Origin: B73-G16 sp964611295
Lineage (GTDB): Bacteria > Desulfobacterota > B13-G15
Direction: 5' to 3'
Length of the DNA stretch: 64,000 nt
Assembly: GCA_964611295.1 (NCBI GenBank)
Contig: CAZSWV010000009.1
Coordinates: 10,287-74,286 of the forward strand
Of the stretch, positions 15,432 through 23,304 are shown piece after piece (the stretch's first letter is position 1; the number at the start of each line of letters is the position of its first letter). Both the position numbers and the translations under genes were made by a program. The notes beneath the pieces were generated by a model that did not search any database, was not told where the DNA came from, and worked only from the letters and a program-made list of their open reading frames with translations.

Positions 15432-16307
15432 TTAAAGTTCAAGCCATGTATGGGAGTAAAGGACATCTCCCCAAAGGACCTTGGCTGTCTTGACGTAATC
15501 CCTTTCCTTTGGAGGAAGGCCATTAGGGTCTATGTCTTCTCCCTCCATGACCCTCCTTATCAGATCCTTTATCTCCGGCATCTGCCCTCTTGCCAAGGCC
15601 ATCAACTCTTCGTCAAAGGCATCGGCTATGGCCGAGTAACACCCACAGAGTTCAAGCATCACCATGTAAGTCCTATTGAGGATCCCCCTCAGCTCCTTTG
15701 GCGTGCCATTGGAAACGTTGGAAAGCCCAACTGTGGACTTCACCCCTGGCAATAGGTCCTGAAGCATCTTCATGAACTCCAAGGCCTCCCTTACCGCCTT
15801 CTGGTCCACCGAAACCGGCATGATGATGGGATCGACCCATATCCTCTCGTTCTCTATCCCGAGTTCGTTAGCATAGGAAACCGCATCGAGGATGCTCTCA
15901 GCCCTCGCCTCAGCATCAGCAGGGATACCCTGGTCATTGAGGACCGAGATGATGATCTCGGCATCGTACTTCACCGCAAGGGGCATCATCTGCTCTTTGC
16001 TCTCACTTTTCCCAGAGGCCGAGTTTATAAGGGCTCGCCTCTTCGCTACCTTAAGCCCTTCCTCTACCGCCTTGGGGTTGGTACTGTCAAGGCTCAAGGG
16101 CAGATCTACCACTTCTTGCACTACCTCAACTAGCCACGCCATCACATCCGGGTTCTTCCTGGCAGGACCTATGTTCAAGTCTATGTAGTCCACGCCCGCT
16201 TCAGCCTGTTTTTTCGCCAGTTCCTGTATAAAGGCCTTGTCCCTGTTGTTTATGGCATCCGAAACGGCCTTGGAAAGGATGTGGATGTTTTCACCTATGA
16301 TGACCAT
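15432..16307 (-). CDS. acsE: methyltetrahydrofolate:corrinoid iron-sulfur protein methyltransferase
   Basis: 291 residues, a pterin-binding TIM barrel. Pterin-site motifs are DYIDLNIGPARKN (about 40-52), DSTNP (near 74) and GLSNVSNG (near 199). It moves the methyl group of 5-methyl-THF to Co(I) of AcsCD. This is the bacterial methyl-branch enzyme; archaea use tetrahydromethanopterin methyltransferases instead. GAGGAGG lies seven bases before the ATG. The gap to acsD is 12 bases. Confidence 0.92.
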   Translation of the reverse strand: MVIIGENIHILSKAVSDAINNRDKAFIQELAKKQAEAGVDYIDLNIGPARKNPDVMAWLVEVVQEVVDLPLSLDSTNPKAVEEGLKVAKRRALINSASGKSESKEQMMPLAVKYDAEIIISVLNDQGIPADAEARAESILDAVSYANELGIENERIWVDPIIMPVSVDQKAVREALEFMKMLQDLLPGVKSTVGLSNVSNGTPKELRGILNRTYMVMLELCGCYSAIADAFDEELMALARGQMPEIKDLIRRVMEGEDIDPNGLPPKERDYVKTAKVLWGDVLYSHTWLEL

Positions 16308-16325
16308 AACTGACCTCCTCGGGCT

Positions 16326-17084
16326 TTAGTTTAAGACTTTACCCAATATCCTCCTCACCGCGTTAACGGCAAGGCTATCCTCAGGAAGCTCTAACACGCT
16401 TCTGCCTTCCATGTCAAACTTTGCCACTTCCTCGTCCTCTGGTATAACCCCAAATAGTTCCAACCCCTTTTCCTTCACCTCTTCCTCTATCCTTGGGTCC
16501 ACTTGGCCGTTGGGCACCCTGTTCAGCACAAGTCCAATACGGCCTATCTTCAGGTCAAGCTCCCTGGCCAAGGCTGCTATCCTTGAGGCGCTCTGAACGC
16601 CTTTCCTCGAATGATCCGACACTATCAGCAAAACGTCCGCATCCCTTGTGGTCCTGCGGGAAAGGTGTTCCATACCCGCAGCGTTGTCCATAAGTACATA
16701 TGGATAGCCTTTTTCAAGGCTATCCATTATGGCCCGAAGGGCACTGTTCACATAGCAATAACAGCCAGGCCCTTCACCCCGTCCCATGCTCAAAAAATCG
16801 TACCCTCTCTCCTCCACCATGATCTCAGAGAGCTTAGACCTAAGCCATTCCTCCTTGGAAAAACCCGGTGGAAGGCTTGATACCCCCCTTTGAAGTTCGT
16901 CTATCACCTCCCCTACCGTCCTTTCCTCCTTTATGCCTAAGACCTGGGCGAGGTTACCATCGTGATCCGCATCTATTACCAATACAGGCTTCCGACCCTG
17001 AAGGAGGAACTCCCTAAGGATCAGCCCCACTAAGGTCGTCTTCCCCGTTCCCCCTTTTCCAGACACCGCAAGGGTAAAACCCAT
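16326..17084 (-). CDS. cooC: CooC-type ATPase for CODH nickel-centre maturation
   Basis: 252 residues of the MinD/ParA-like P-loop family. The deviant Walker A is SGKGGTGKTT (8-17), with the second lysine at the signature position. The metal-binding Cys-x-Cys pair typical of CooC is Cys108 and Cys110 in GPGCYCYVN. VLIVSDHSRKGVQSA and LVLNRVPNG are further family blocks. CooC dimers bind nickel and help insert it into the CODH C-cluster, here that of CdhA. It sits two bases after folD. Confidence 0.88.
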   Translation of the reverse strand: MGFTLAVSGKGGTGKTTLVGLILREFLLQGRKPVLVIDADHDGNLAQVLGIKEERTVGEVIDELQRGVSSLPPGFSKEEWLRSKLSEIMVEERGYDFLSMGRGEGPGCYCYVNSALRAIMDSLEKGYPYVLMDNAAGMEHLSRRTTRDADVLLIVSDHSRKGVQSASRIAALARELDLKIGRIGLVLNRVPNGQVDPRIEEEVKEKGLELFGVIPEDEEVAKFDMEGRSVLELPEDSLAVNAVRRILGKVLN

Positions 17085-17086
17085 CC

Positions 17087-17977
17087 TCAGTCCTTCAATC
17101 CCAAGGCCATCTTAGCGGCCTTGACAGTGTTATACATCAGCATGGCTATGATCATAGGCCCCACCCCTCCCGGAACAGGGGTGATGAGGCTCGCCTTTTC
17201 CTTAACCGAATCGAAATCCACATCGCCACAGATTACGGGTTTACCGTCAGGCCCCTGGCCAAGCCAATGGTTGCCCGCATCGACTACCACTACCCCTTCC
17301 TTGACCATCTCACCTGTGACGAACTTCGGTTTGCCCACGTCAACAATCAAAACGTCGGCCCTCTTTGTGTGTAAGAGGAGATTGGGACTCGAAGGATCGC
17401 AGACGGTCACTACGGCCCTCGCATGGGGCTTATCTTGCATGAGGATAGCCGCCATAGGCTTGCCGACAAGTTCTGTCCTCCCAAGGATCACCACCTCTGC
17501 CCCTTCGAGCTTAACCCCTGAACGGATCAACATCTGCCATATCCCATGAGGGGCACAGGGCAAAAGGTCCGCTTCCCCCATGAGCATCTTACCTACGTTC
17601 TCCGGATGGAAAACGTCTACGTCCTTCTTAGGGTCGATGGCGTAAAGCACCTTCTTCTCATCTATATGGGGAGGAAGTGGCAACTGGACCAAGACCCCGT
17701 GGATCTTAGGATCAGCGTTGTACTTCCTCACTAGCCCAATGAGGGCCTCCTCGGATATGTCCTCGGGTTGTTCGTCCTTGACCGAATAAAAGCCCAATTC
17801 GTTTGCTGCCTTCTGTTTACCGGCCACATAGGTGGCAGAAGCTGGATCGTGCCCTACTAGGATGGTTACAAGACCTGGAATAACCCCATACGTCTCCTTT
17901 AACCTTGCAACTTCTCCCTTCAACTCCTCACGAATCTGCTTTGCGATCTCGGTCCCCTTTATAAGACCTGCAGCCAT
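17087..17977 (-). CDS. folD: methylene-THF dehydrogenase / methenyl-THF cyclohydrolase
   Basis: 296 residues, usual FolD length. The active-site block is YVAGKQKAANELGF (Lys in the YxxxK position, about 50-63). The substrate loop is VQLPLP, and the nucleotide-binding part has VILGRTELVGKPMA and the C-terminal TPVPGGVGPMIIAML. It makes methylene-THF from formyl-THF via methenyl-THF, the middle of the methyl branch. A strong AAGGAGGGGG site precedes the ATG, but this site can be buried in a hairpin (see the element at 17978-18027). Confidence 0.95.
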   Translation of the reverse strand: MAAGLIKGTEIAKQIREELKGEVARLKETYGVIPGLVTILVGHDPASATYVAGKQKAANELGFYSVKDEQPEDISEEALIGLVRKYNADPKIHGVLVQLPLPPHIDEKKVLYAIDPKKDVDVFHPENVGKMLMGEADLLPCAPHGIWQMLIRSGVKLEGAEVVILGRTELVGKPMAAILMQDKPHARAVVTVCDPSSPNLLLHTKRADVLIVDVGKPKFVTGEMVKEGVVVVDAGNHWLGQGPDGKPVICGDVDFDSVKEKASLITPVPGGVGPMIIAMLMYNTVKAAKMALGLKD

Positions 17978-18027
17978 ATCCCCCTCCTTAAAGGGGGATG
18001 GGGGAAGGCTTTCCCTCCCCCATCCCC
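17978..18027 (-). promoter_or_regulatory. mutually exclusive hairpins over the folD ribosome binding site
   Basis: On the minus-strand RNA, GGGGATGGGGGAGGG (18027-18013) can pair with CCTTCCCCCATCCCC (18008-17994) around an AAAG loop, giving a stem of about 15 bp. The 3' part of that arm, ATCCCCCTT, can instead pair with the folD Shine-Dalgarno segment GGAGGGGGAT. Both structures cannot form at once, so translation of folD could be switched, or the stem may simply stabilise transcript ends. No U-tract follows, so a classical terminator is unlikely. Confidence 0.45.
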
Positions 18028-18037
18028 TGCCATTTCC

Positions 18038-19798
18038 TTAGAACAACCCCTTCACGAGACCGGTATCAGGGTCTATATCGATGCGCCTGAAGGCCGGATC
18101 AGAACTCGTACCGGGCATGAGGCTAATCGTACCAGTCATAGGGCAGAGGAACCTCGCACCGGAGAAGAGCAAGATATCCCGTACTGGCAAGACCCACCCC
18201 TTCGGAACCCCTTTCCAATCTGGGTTGTGGGAGAGGCTAAGATGGGTCTTGACCATCATGACGTAGTAGTCCTTGTACTTGGGATCGCTCTCGAACACCT
18301 TCGCCTTCTCCTCGGCTTCAGGCGTCCAGCTTACGCCATCGGCACCGTATACCTCTTTGGCTATGATCTCCACCTTCTGCCTCAAGGGCATGTCCATGGG
18401 GTACAGGAACTTAAAGTCCACCTTTTCCTCACAGGCATCGATGACGGCATCGGCCAGTTCAAGGGCACCTTCACCACCTTTCAACCAGTGCTCACTGACA
18501 GCGCATCTTACGCCCTCTTGCTCCACCAGGCGCTTAAGGAGGGCTATCTCGGCCTCGGTGTCGGTATAGAACTTATTGATGCAGACAACGGGTTTGATCC
18601 CGGATTTCTTCACTATGTTTATGTGGTGCCTAAGGTTCTCAAAACCCTTCTCCAGAAGCCCGAGGTTTTCCTTGGTGTATTCCTCAGGTATAGGCCTACC
18701 TGGGACCACCTTAGGACCGCCACCGTGCATCTTCAAGGCCCTTATGGTACAAACGATGACGCTTACATGAGGCTTCAAGCCGCTGATCCTACACTTCACG
18801 TTCCAGAACTTCTCAAAACCGATGTCAGCAGCAAACCCGCTCTCGGTGACGTGGTAGTCGAACATCTTTAAACCCAGATAGTCCGCAATGATAGAGGACT
18901 GCCCCACAGCTATGTTGGCAAATGGACCGGCATGGACTAGAACCGGTTGATATTCCACAGTACAACAAAGGGTGGGATTTATAGTGTTCCTCATTATGGC
19001 AGTCATGGCACCAGCAACTTCAAGGTCTTCAGCCGTAACGGGATTGCCCCTCTTGTCATAAGCCACTGTGATCTGTCCGATCCTCTCCCTCAAGTCCTTG
19101 AGGCTTGTCGCAATCGCCAATATGGCCATGAGCTCAGAAGAAACCGAGATCTGGAACCCAGACTCCATCATAAAGCCGTCCATACGTCCGCCAAGCCCTA
19201 TAATGATCTTCCTCAAGGCTTGGGCACAGAAGTCGATGGCCCATTTCATCTCGACCCTTCGCGGATCGATGTCGAGCCTCCTAAGGTTCCTCTTGGCAAG
19301 CTCCTCATCTGAATAGTTGAACTCGTGTTGCAACCTGGAGGTCAGGGCAACCATACATAGGTTATGCGCATTGGTTATAGCGTCTATATCCCCAGTCAAC
19401 CCCAAGGAGAACTCCGTCATAGGTATCAAAAGGGCATTCCCTCCACCTGCTGCTGTCCCCTTGATGTTGAAAGTCGGACCACCAGAGGGCTGACGGATAG
19501 CGCCCCCTACGTTTTTCCCCCTCTTCCCTAGCCCTTCTATAAGCCCCATGGTCACCGTGGTCTTCCCCTCACCAAGGGGCGTAGGAGTTATAGCGGTCAC
19601 CTCAATGTACTTGCCATCGGGACGGTCCTTCAAACGCTGGTAGATCTTCTGAAAATCGAGCTTGCAAATCCTCCCATAAGGGATCACCTCGTCCTTCTCC
19701 AGGCCTAAACGATCTCGCCACTCTTCAGGAGTCGGCATGTTTTTCTCTGCTTCCGCTGCTATCTGCCAATCAGCCATCTTGGTTGGATCGTATGGCAT
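18038..19798 (-). CDS. fhs: formate-tetrahydrofolate ligase
   Basis: 586 residues from the ATG at 19798, which has AAGGAGGGGG just upstream; an in-frame ATG at 19831 lacks such a site. The P-loop is TPTPLGEGKTTVTMGL (about 73-88). GGAIRQPSGGPTFNIKGTAAGGG and the C-terminal SLMPG are hallmark blocks. It activates formate with ATP onto THF, the entry to the methyl branch. No formate dehydrogenase gene is in the window. It is the promoter-proximal gene of the carbon-fixation operon. Confidence 0.95.
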   Translation of the reverse strand: MPYDPTKMADWQIAAEAEKNMPTPEEWRDRLGLEKDEVIPYGRICKLDFQKIYQRLKDRPDGKYIEVTAITPTPLGEGKTTVTMGLIEGLGKRGKNVGGAIRQPSGGPTFNIKGTAAGGGNALLIPMTEFSLGLTGDIDAITNAHNLCMVALTSRLQHEFNYSDEELAKRNLRRLDIDPRRVEMKWAIDFCAQALRKIIIGLGGRMDGFMMESGFQISVSSELMAILAIATSLKDLRERIGQITVAYDKRGNPVTAEDLEVAGAMTAIMRNTINPTLCCTVEYQPVLVHAGPFANIAVGQSSIIADYLGLKMFDYHVTESGFAADIGFEKFWNVKCRISGLKPHVSVIVCTIRALKMHGGGPKVVPGRPIPEEYTKENLGLLEKGFENLRHHINIVKKSGIKPVVCINKFYTDTEAEIALLKRLVEQEGVRCAVSEHWLKGGEGALELADAVIDACEEKVDFKFLYPMDMPLRQKVEIIAKEVYGADGVSWTPEAEEKAKVFESDPKYKDYYVMMVKTHLSLSHNPDWKGVPKGWVLPVRDILLFSGARFLCPMTGTISLMPGTSSDPAFRRIDIDPDTGLVKGLF

Positions 19799-19843
19799 CT
19801 TCCCCCTCCTTGAGTTAGTGATTATCTTCACAAACTCTAATAA

Positions 19844-19872
19844 CTTTTACCTCCCTTTGCCCAAGCTGTCAA
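19844..19872 (-). promoter_or_regulatory. promoter of the fhs-to-protease carbon-fixation operon
   Basis: TTGACA (complement of 19867-19872), a 17-base spacer and TAAAAG (complement of 19844-19849). The leader to the fhs ATG is about 40 bases. Gaps between the following fifteen genes are mostly under 30 bases or negative, so this is the only obvious promoter for about 16 kb. Confidence 0.55.
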
Positions 19873-19885
19873 GCGTTTCTATCTT

Positions 19886-19913
19886 TTGCACCCTTGTGGG
19901 GGAGGGTTATAAT
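19886..19913 (+). promoter_or_regulatory. promoter of the unknown gene at 19933
   Basis: A perfect TATAAT at 19908-19913 follows TTGCAC at 19886-19891 after 16 bases. It is back-to-back with the fhs promoter. The start ATG follows at 19933. Confidence 0.5.
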
Positions 19914-19932
19914 TTAAAATGAATAAGAGGCG

Positions 19933-20472
19933 ATGGATCGTCCATCAGGCCTCGAGAAGTTGAGGGATTTTTTCCGCTGGGCCACGCGGCGGAGCTTTTG
20001 GGACCTTGAAATCCGTGAAGGGCTGATTTCCGATTATATAGCTGATGTCCTAACCGAGTTTGCCAGGACCGAAAGGCTTTACCCCTTCAGGGGTAAGGAG
20101 GGCGAAAGGCTTGAGACAGTGGCAGAGCTTTTGCTTGAGGCGAACCTCCTGAACCTGAGCGGTGGAAGTCTCCAAAGGGAGCGTGAGATAAGGAAACACA
20201 TCGGTGATTACACCCTTTTCATGGCTGGCATATTCCCGGAGCACGTGAGGCGTAGGTCCTTGTTTTCCTATTACCTCACCGAAGGGTCGAAGGCCTATTG
20301 GTCTGTTAGCGAACTAGACAGGGCCCTCCTCAGGCCTGGGGCGGCCCTTTTTGAGGAGCTTGCCCTGAGGTTTGAGCTATATGTAGGTGCACTCAACTAC
20401 ATGCGCAAGCGCTTCTTCAGGGATTCCTTAGGTGATCCATCTGACTTCCCAAGGCTACTAAAAAGGATATGA
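19933..20472 (+). CDS. conserved-looking protein of unknown function
   Basis: 179 residues; I do not recognise the family. It is charged and mostly helical-looking, with no signal peptide, membrane segment or cysteines. A block HIGDYTLFMAGIFPEHVRRR followed by YYLTEGSKAYWSVSEL (about 96-131) looks like a conserved core. The ATG has AAGAGGCG directly upstream and a perfect -10 box further up. It is followed 16 bases later by the FmdB-type zinc-ribbon gene, probably in one transcript. Confidence 0.7.
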   Translation: MDRPSGLEKLRDFFRWATRRSFWDLEIREGLISDYIADVLTEFARTERLYPFRGKEGERLETVAELLLEANLLNLSGGSLQREREIRKHIGDYTLFMAGIFPEHVRRRSLFSYYLTEGSKAYWSVSELDRALLRPGAALFEELALRFELYVGALNYMRKRFFRDSLGDPSDFPRLLKRI

Positions 20473-20488
20473 TTTAGGAGGTGAGCCG

Positions 20489-20653
20489 ATGCCCACGTAT
20501 GAATTCCATTGTCCAAAGTGCAATGAGAATTTCACCCTTAGCCTAAGGCTTAAGGAATACGAAGAGAAAAACTACAGCTGCCCCAAGTGCGGGGAGCGGG
20601 ACCTAAAGCAGGTAGTGACCCACTTTTTGACCAAGACCTCTAAGAAGAGCTAA
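20489..20653 (+). CDS. FmdB-type zinc-ribbon small protein
   Basis: A 54-residue protein starting MPTYEFHCPKC, the classic opening of FmdB/zinc-ribbon regulatory proteins. It has two CxxC pairs (CPKC at 8-11 and CPKC at 31-34) that should bind one zinc. AGGAGGTGAGCCG gives a strong ribosome binding site. The name comes from a proposed regulator of formamide/amidase genes, but most family members have no known role. Its TAA stop (20651-20653) overlaps the alaS stop on the other strand. Confidence 0.85.
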   Translation: MPTYEFHCPKCNENFTLSLRLKEYEEKNYSCPKCGERDLKQVVTHFLTKTSKKS

Positions 20654-23304
20654 CCCCTCTTCCGAAGGACTTCTTCCAACCTTTTGAAGAACCCTTCGAG
20701 GAGGGAAGGAGGGAGGCTTCCTTGGGCAAGGTTATCCTTCCCTCCTCCTTTTCCTCCTAAGGAAGAAAGGGTCTCTCTCAAAAGGGATGAGGCGTTGAAA
20801 CGGTCCAGAAGGTCTCTTGTCACCATAAGGACGACGAGCCCTTTTTCCTCCTTCACCGAGGCCACAGCCACTATACCCGAGCCTATCCTTTCCTTTAGGC
20901 TATCTCCCAGCTCTCTTAAGGCCTCATGGTCAAGGCCTTCAACCCTAGCGGTGGCGATTTTTACCCCCTCTAACTCCTTCACCTCGATCCCGGAAGAGAG
21001 CCCCATAGCCAGTTGTTTCTTCAACCCCTTTAACTCCTCCTCGAGGCGCGCTATTTCCTCCTTGAGCTGTCTTATCCTCTTTTTCAAGCCTTCGCGGGTG
21101 ACTTCTGCAAAGGCCCTTTGGCCTTTAAAGCCCAAAAGTTCGGATATTTCCTCTAAGTCTTCTTCTAAGCGGAAGAGCCAGCTGAGGACCTCCTCCCCGG
21201 TTACGGCCTCGATCCTACGGACCCCTGAGGCCACCGCACCTTCTGAAAGCACCTTGAAGAAACCTATTTCTCCCGTGTGCCTCACATGGGTCCCACCACA
21301 AAGTTCACGGCTTACCCCTTCTACCTCCACAAGCCTTACGGTCTCTCCGTACTTCTCGCCGAAAAGGGCAATAGCCCCCTTTTTCAAGGCCTCATCCAAG
21401 GGAAGGTACTCAACCCTTACCGGTAGGTCCCTTAGGAGGACCCGGTTGACCCTGGACTCTACTTCCCTGATGAGGGCCTCATCCAGAGGGGCGAAGTGGG
21501 TGAAGTCAAACCTCAATCTGCTGGGTTCGACCAAGGACCCTGCCTGTCTTACATGTCCTCCCAGGAGCTCACGTAGTACCGCATGTAGGATATGGGTAGC
21601 TGTATGGTTCCTAGCGGTTGCCGCCCTGTGGTTGGGGTCTACCCTTAACCTCACCAAGGACCCCACCTTCAGCCTGCCCCGGTTCACCAAGGCGTGATGG
21701 CCTATCAGAGAGGGGGTGATCCTCCTTGTATTGAGTACCTCAACCGCTACCCCCTCTCCTTCGATTGATCCCTTATCGCCCACTTGTCCTCCGCCCTCTG
21801 GGTAAAAGGGGGTAACGCTAACCAAAACCTCCACCTCTTCCCCTTCGTCAGCTTCTTCCACCAACCTGCCGTCTTTGATTAAGCCGAGGATCTCGGTCTC
21901 TACCTCAAGGTGGTCATATCCCACAAAGGCCGTCTCCACACCCTCTAACCCTAACAGCCCTTCATGGAATGCTAAGGTCCCTTTCCAAGAGGCCCTACCC
22001 CGTTCCTTTTGTTCTGCCATTTTCTCCTCATAACCTCTCTTATCCACCTCAAGGCCTTCGTCCCTTGAGATCTCCTCTATGAGGTCCAAGGGAAAGCCAT
22101 AGGTATCGTAAAGTTTGAAAGCTAGATCCCCAGGGAGGACCCGTTGGCCTTTCTCTTTGAGTCTCTGCATCTCTTCATAGAGGAGCTCAAGCCCCCTGTC
22201 CAAGGTATAGGAAAACCTCTCTTCTTCCCTAAGACATACTTCATCGATCAGCCTTGCGTGTTCCTCAAGTTCTGGGTATACCCCTGACATCTTCTCCCTG
22301 ACCTTCTCTATCACCTTGGTGAGGAAAGGACCCCTTAAGCCCAATAGATGACCGTGCCGTAAGGCCCTCCTTATTATCCGCCTCAACACGTAACCCCTAC
22401 CTTCATTTGAAGGCAAAACCCCATCGGCTATGAGGAAGGCCACAGCCCGCGCATGATCGGCGATCACCCTCATGGAGACATCCGCCTTTGGATCCTTGCC
22501 GTAAGTCAACCCCACCAACTCCTCTATCCTACTGATGATAGGGGAGAAAAGGTCCGTGTCGTAGTTCCCCTTTACCCTTTGCAGAACTGCCGTTATCCTC
22601 TCCAGGCCCATCCCTGTGTCTATACAAGGTCGGGGAAGGGGGCGTAGCTTCCCATCAGGAGTCCTTTCGTACTGCATGAACACCAAATTCCAAAGTTCCA
22701 AGAACCTATCGCATTCGCACCAGGGACCGCAGTCAGGCCGTCCACAACCTACTTCCTCCCCTTGATCTATTAGGATCTCAGAACACGGCCCACACGGACC
22801 TGTATCGCCCATGGCCCAAAAGTTGTCTTCATCACCAAGGCCTATAACCCTCTCTTCAGGTATCCCGGTCAGCTCTACCCATAGGCGCCTCGATTCCTCG
22901 TCGTCGCGGTGAACCGTAACCCATAGCTCCGCCTTGTTAAGGCCGAAGACCTCCGTGAGGAGCTCCCAGGCCATTTCAATGGCCTCTTTCTTGAAATAAT
23001 CCCCAAAGGAGAAGTTCCCTAGCATTTCGAAGAAGGTATGATGCCTTAAGGTCCTGCCCACGTTTTCAAGGTCGTTGTGTTTTCCACCGGCGCGCATGCA
23101 CTTTTGACAGGATGTAGCACGTTTGTAAGGCCTCTTTTCCTGTTGTAGGAACACCTTCTTGAACTGGACCATCCCCGCATTTGTGAAAAGGAGTGTGGGA
23201 TCGTCCTCAGGCACAAGGGAGGAACTCTTCACCACTTCATGTCCCCTTGAAGCGAAATAATCCAGGAAGGTGCCCCTTATCTCTTCGCTACTCCACCTCT
23301 TCAT
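20650..23304 (-). CDS. alaS: alanyl-tRNA synthetase
   Basis: 884 residues from the ATG at 23304 (MKRWSSEEIRGTFLDYF); an earlier in-frame start at 23337 lies deeper in pilT. The class II catalytic core is N-terminal (TNAGMVQFKKVF, about 43-54, and DTGMGLERI). The editing domain has the zinc-site motifs HTATHILH and CGGTHVRHTGEIG, and a coiled-coil plus C-Ala region follows. It charges tRNA-Ala. It is the last gene of the ilv-recA operon and overlaps pilT by 17 bases. Confidence 0.97.
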   Translation of the reverse strand: MKRWSSEEIRGTFLDYFASRGHEVVKSSSLVPEDDPTLLFTNAGMVQFKKVFLQQEKRPYKRATSCQKCMRAGGKHNDLENVGRTLRHHTFFEMLGNFSFGDYFKKEAIEMAWELLTEVFGLNKAELWVTVHRDDEESRRLWVELTGIPEERVIGLGDEDNFWAMGDTGPCGPCSEILIDQGEEVGCGRPDCGPWCECDRFLELWNLVFMQYERTPDGKLRPLPRPCIDTGMGLERITAVLQRVKGNYDTDLFSPIISRIEELVGLTYGKDPKADVSMRVIADHARAVAFLIADGVLPSNEGRGYVLRRIIRRALRHGHLLGLRGPFLTKVIEKVREKMSGVYPELEEHARLIDEVCLREEERFSYTLDRGLELLYEEMQRLKEKGQRVLPGDLAFKLYDTYGFPLDLIEEISRDEGLEVDKRGYEEKMAEQKERGRASWKGTLAFHEGLLGLEGVETAFVGYDHLEVETEILGLIKDGRLVEEADEGEEVEVLVSVTPFYPEGGGQVGDKGSIEGEGVAVEVLNTRRITPSLIGHHALVNRGRLKVGSLVRLRVDPNHRAATARNHTATHILHAVLRELLGGHVRQAGSLVEPSRLRFDFTHFAPLDEALIREVESRVNRVLLRDLPVRVEYLPLDEALKKGAIALFGEKYGETVRLVEVEGVSRELCGGTHVRHTGEIGFFKVLSEGAVASGVRRIEAVTGEEVLSWLFRLEEDLEEISELLGFKGQRAFAEVTREGLKKRIRQLKEEIARLEEELKGLKKQLAMGLSSGIEVKELEGVKIATARVEGLDHEALRELGDSLKERIGSGIVAVASVKEEKGLVVLMVTRDLLDRFNASSLLRETLSSLGGKGGGKDNLAQGSLPPSLLEGFFKRLEEVLRKRG

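Noticed and set aside
20684..21697. Long open frame (337 codons) on the plus strand inside alaS
   Set aside because: Antisense shadow of a well-supported alaS; Ser/Arg-rich with no family features. The same reasoning applies to 12865-13734 and 10331-11212, opposite cdhA and cdhC.
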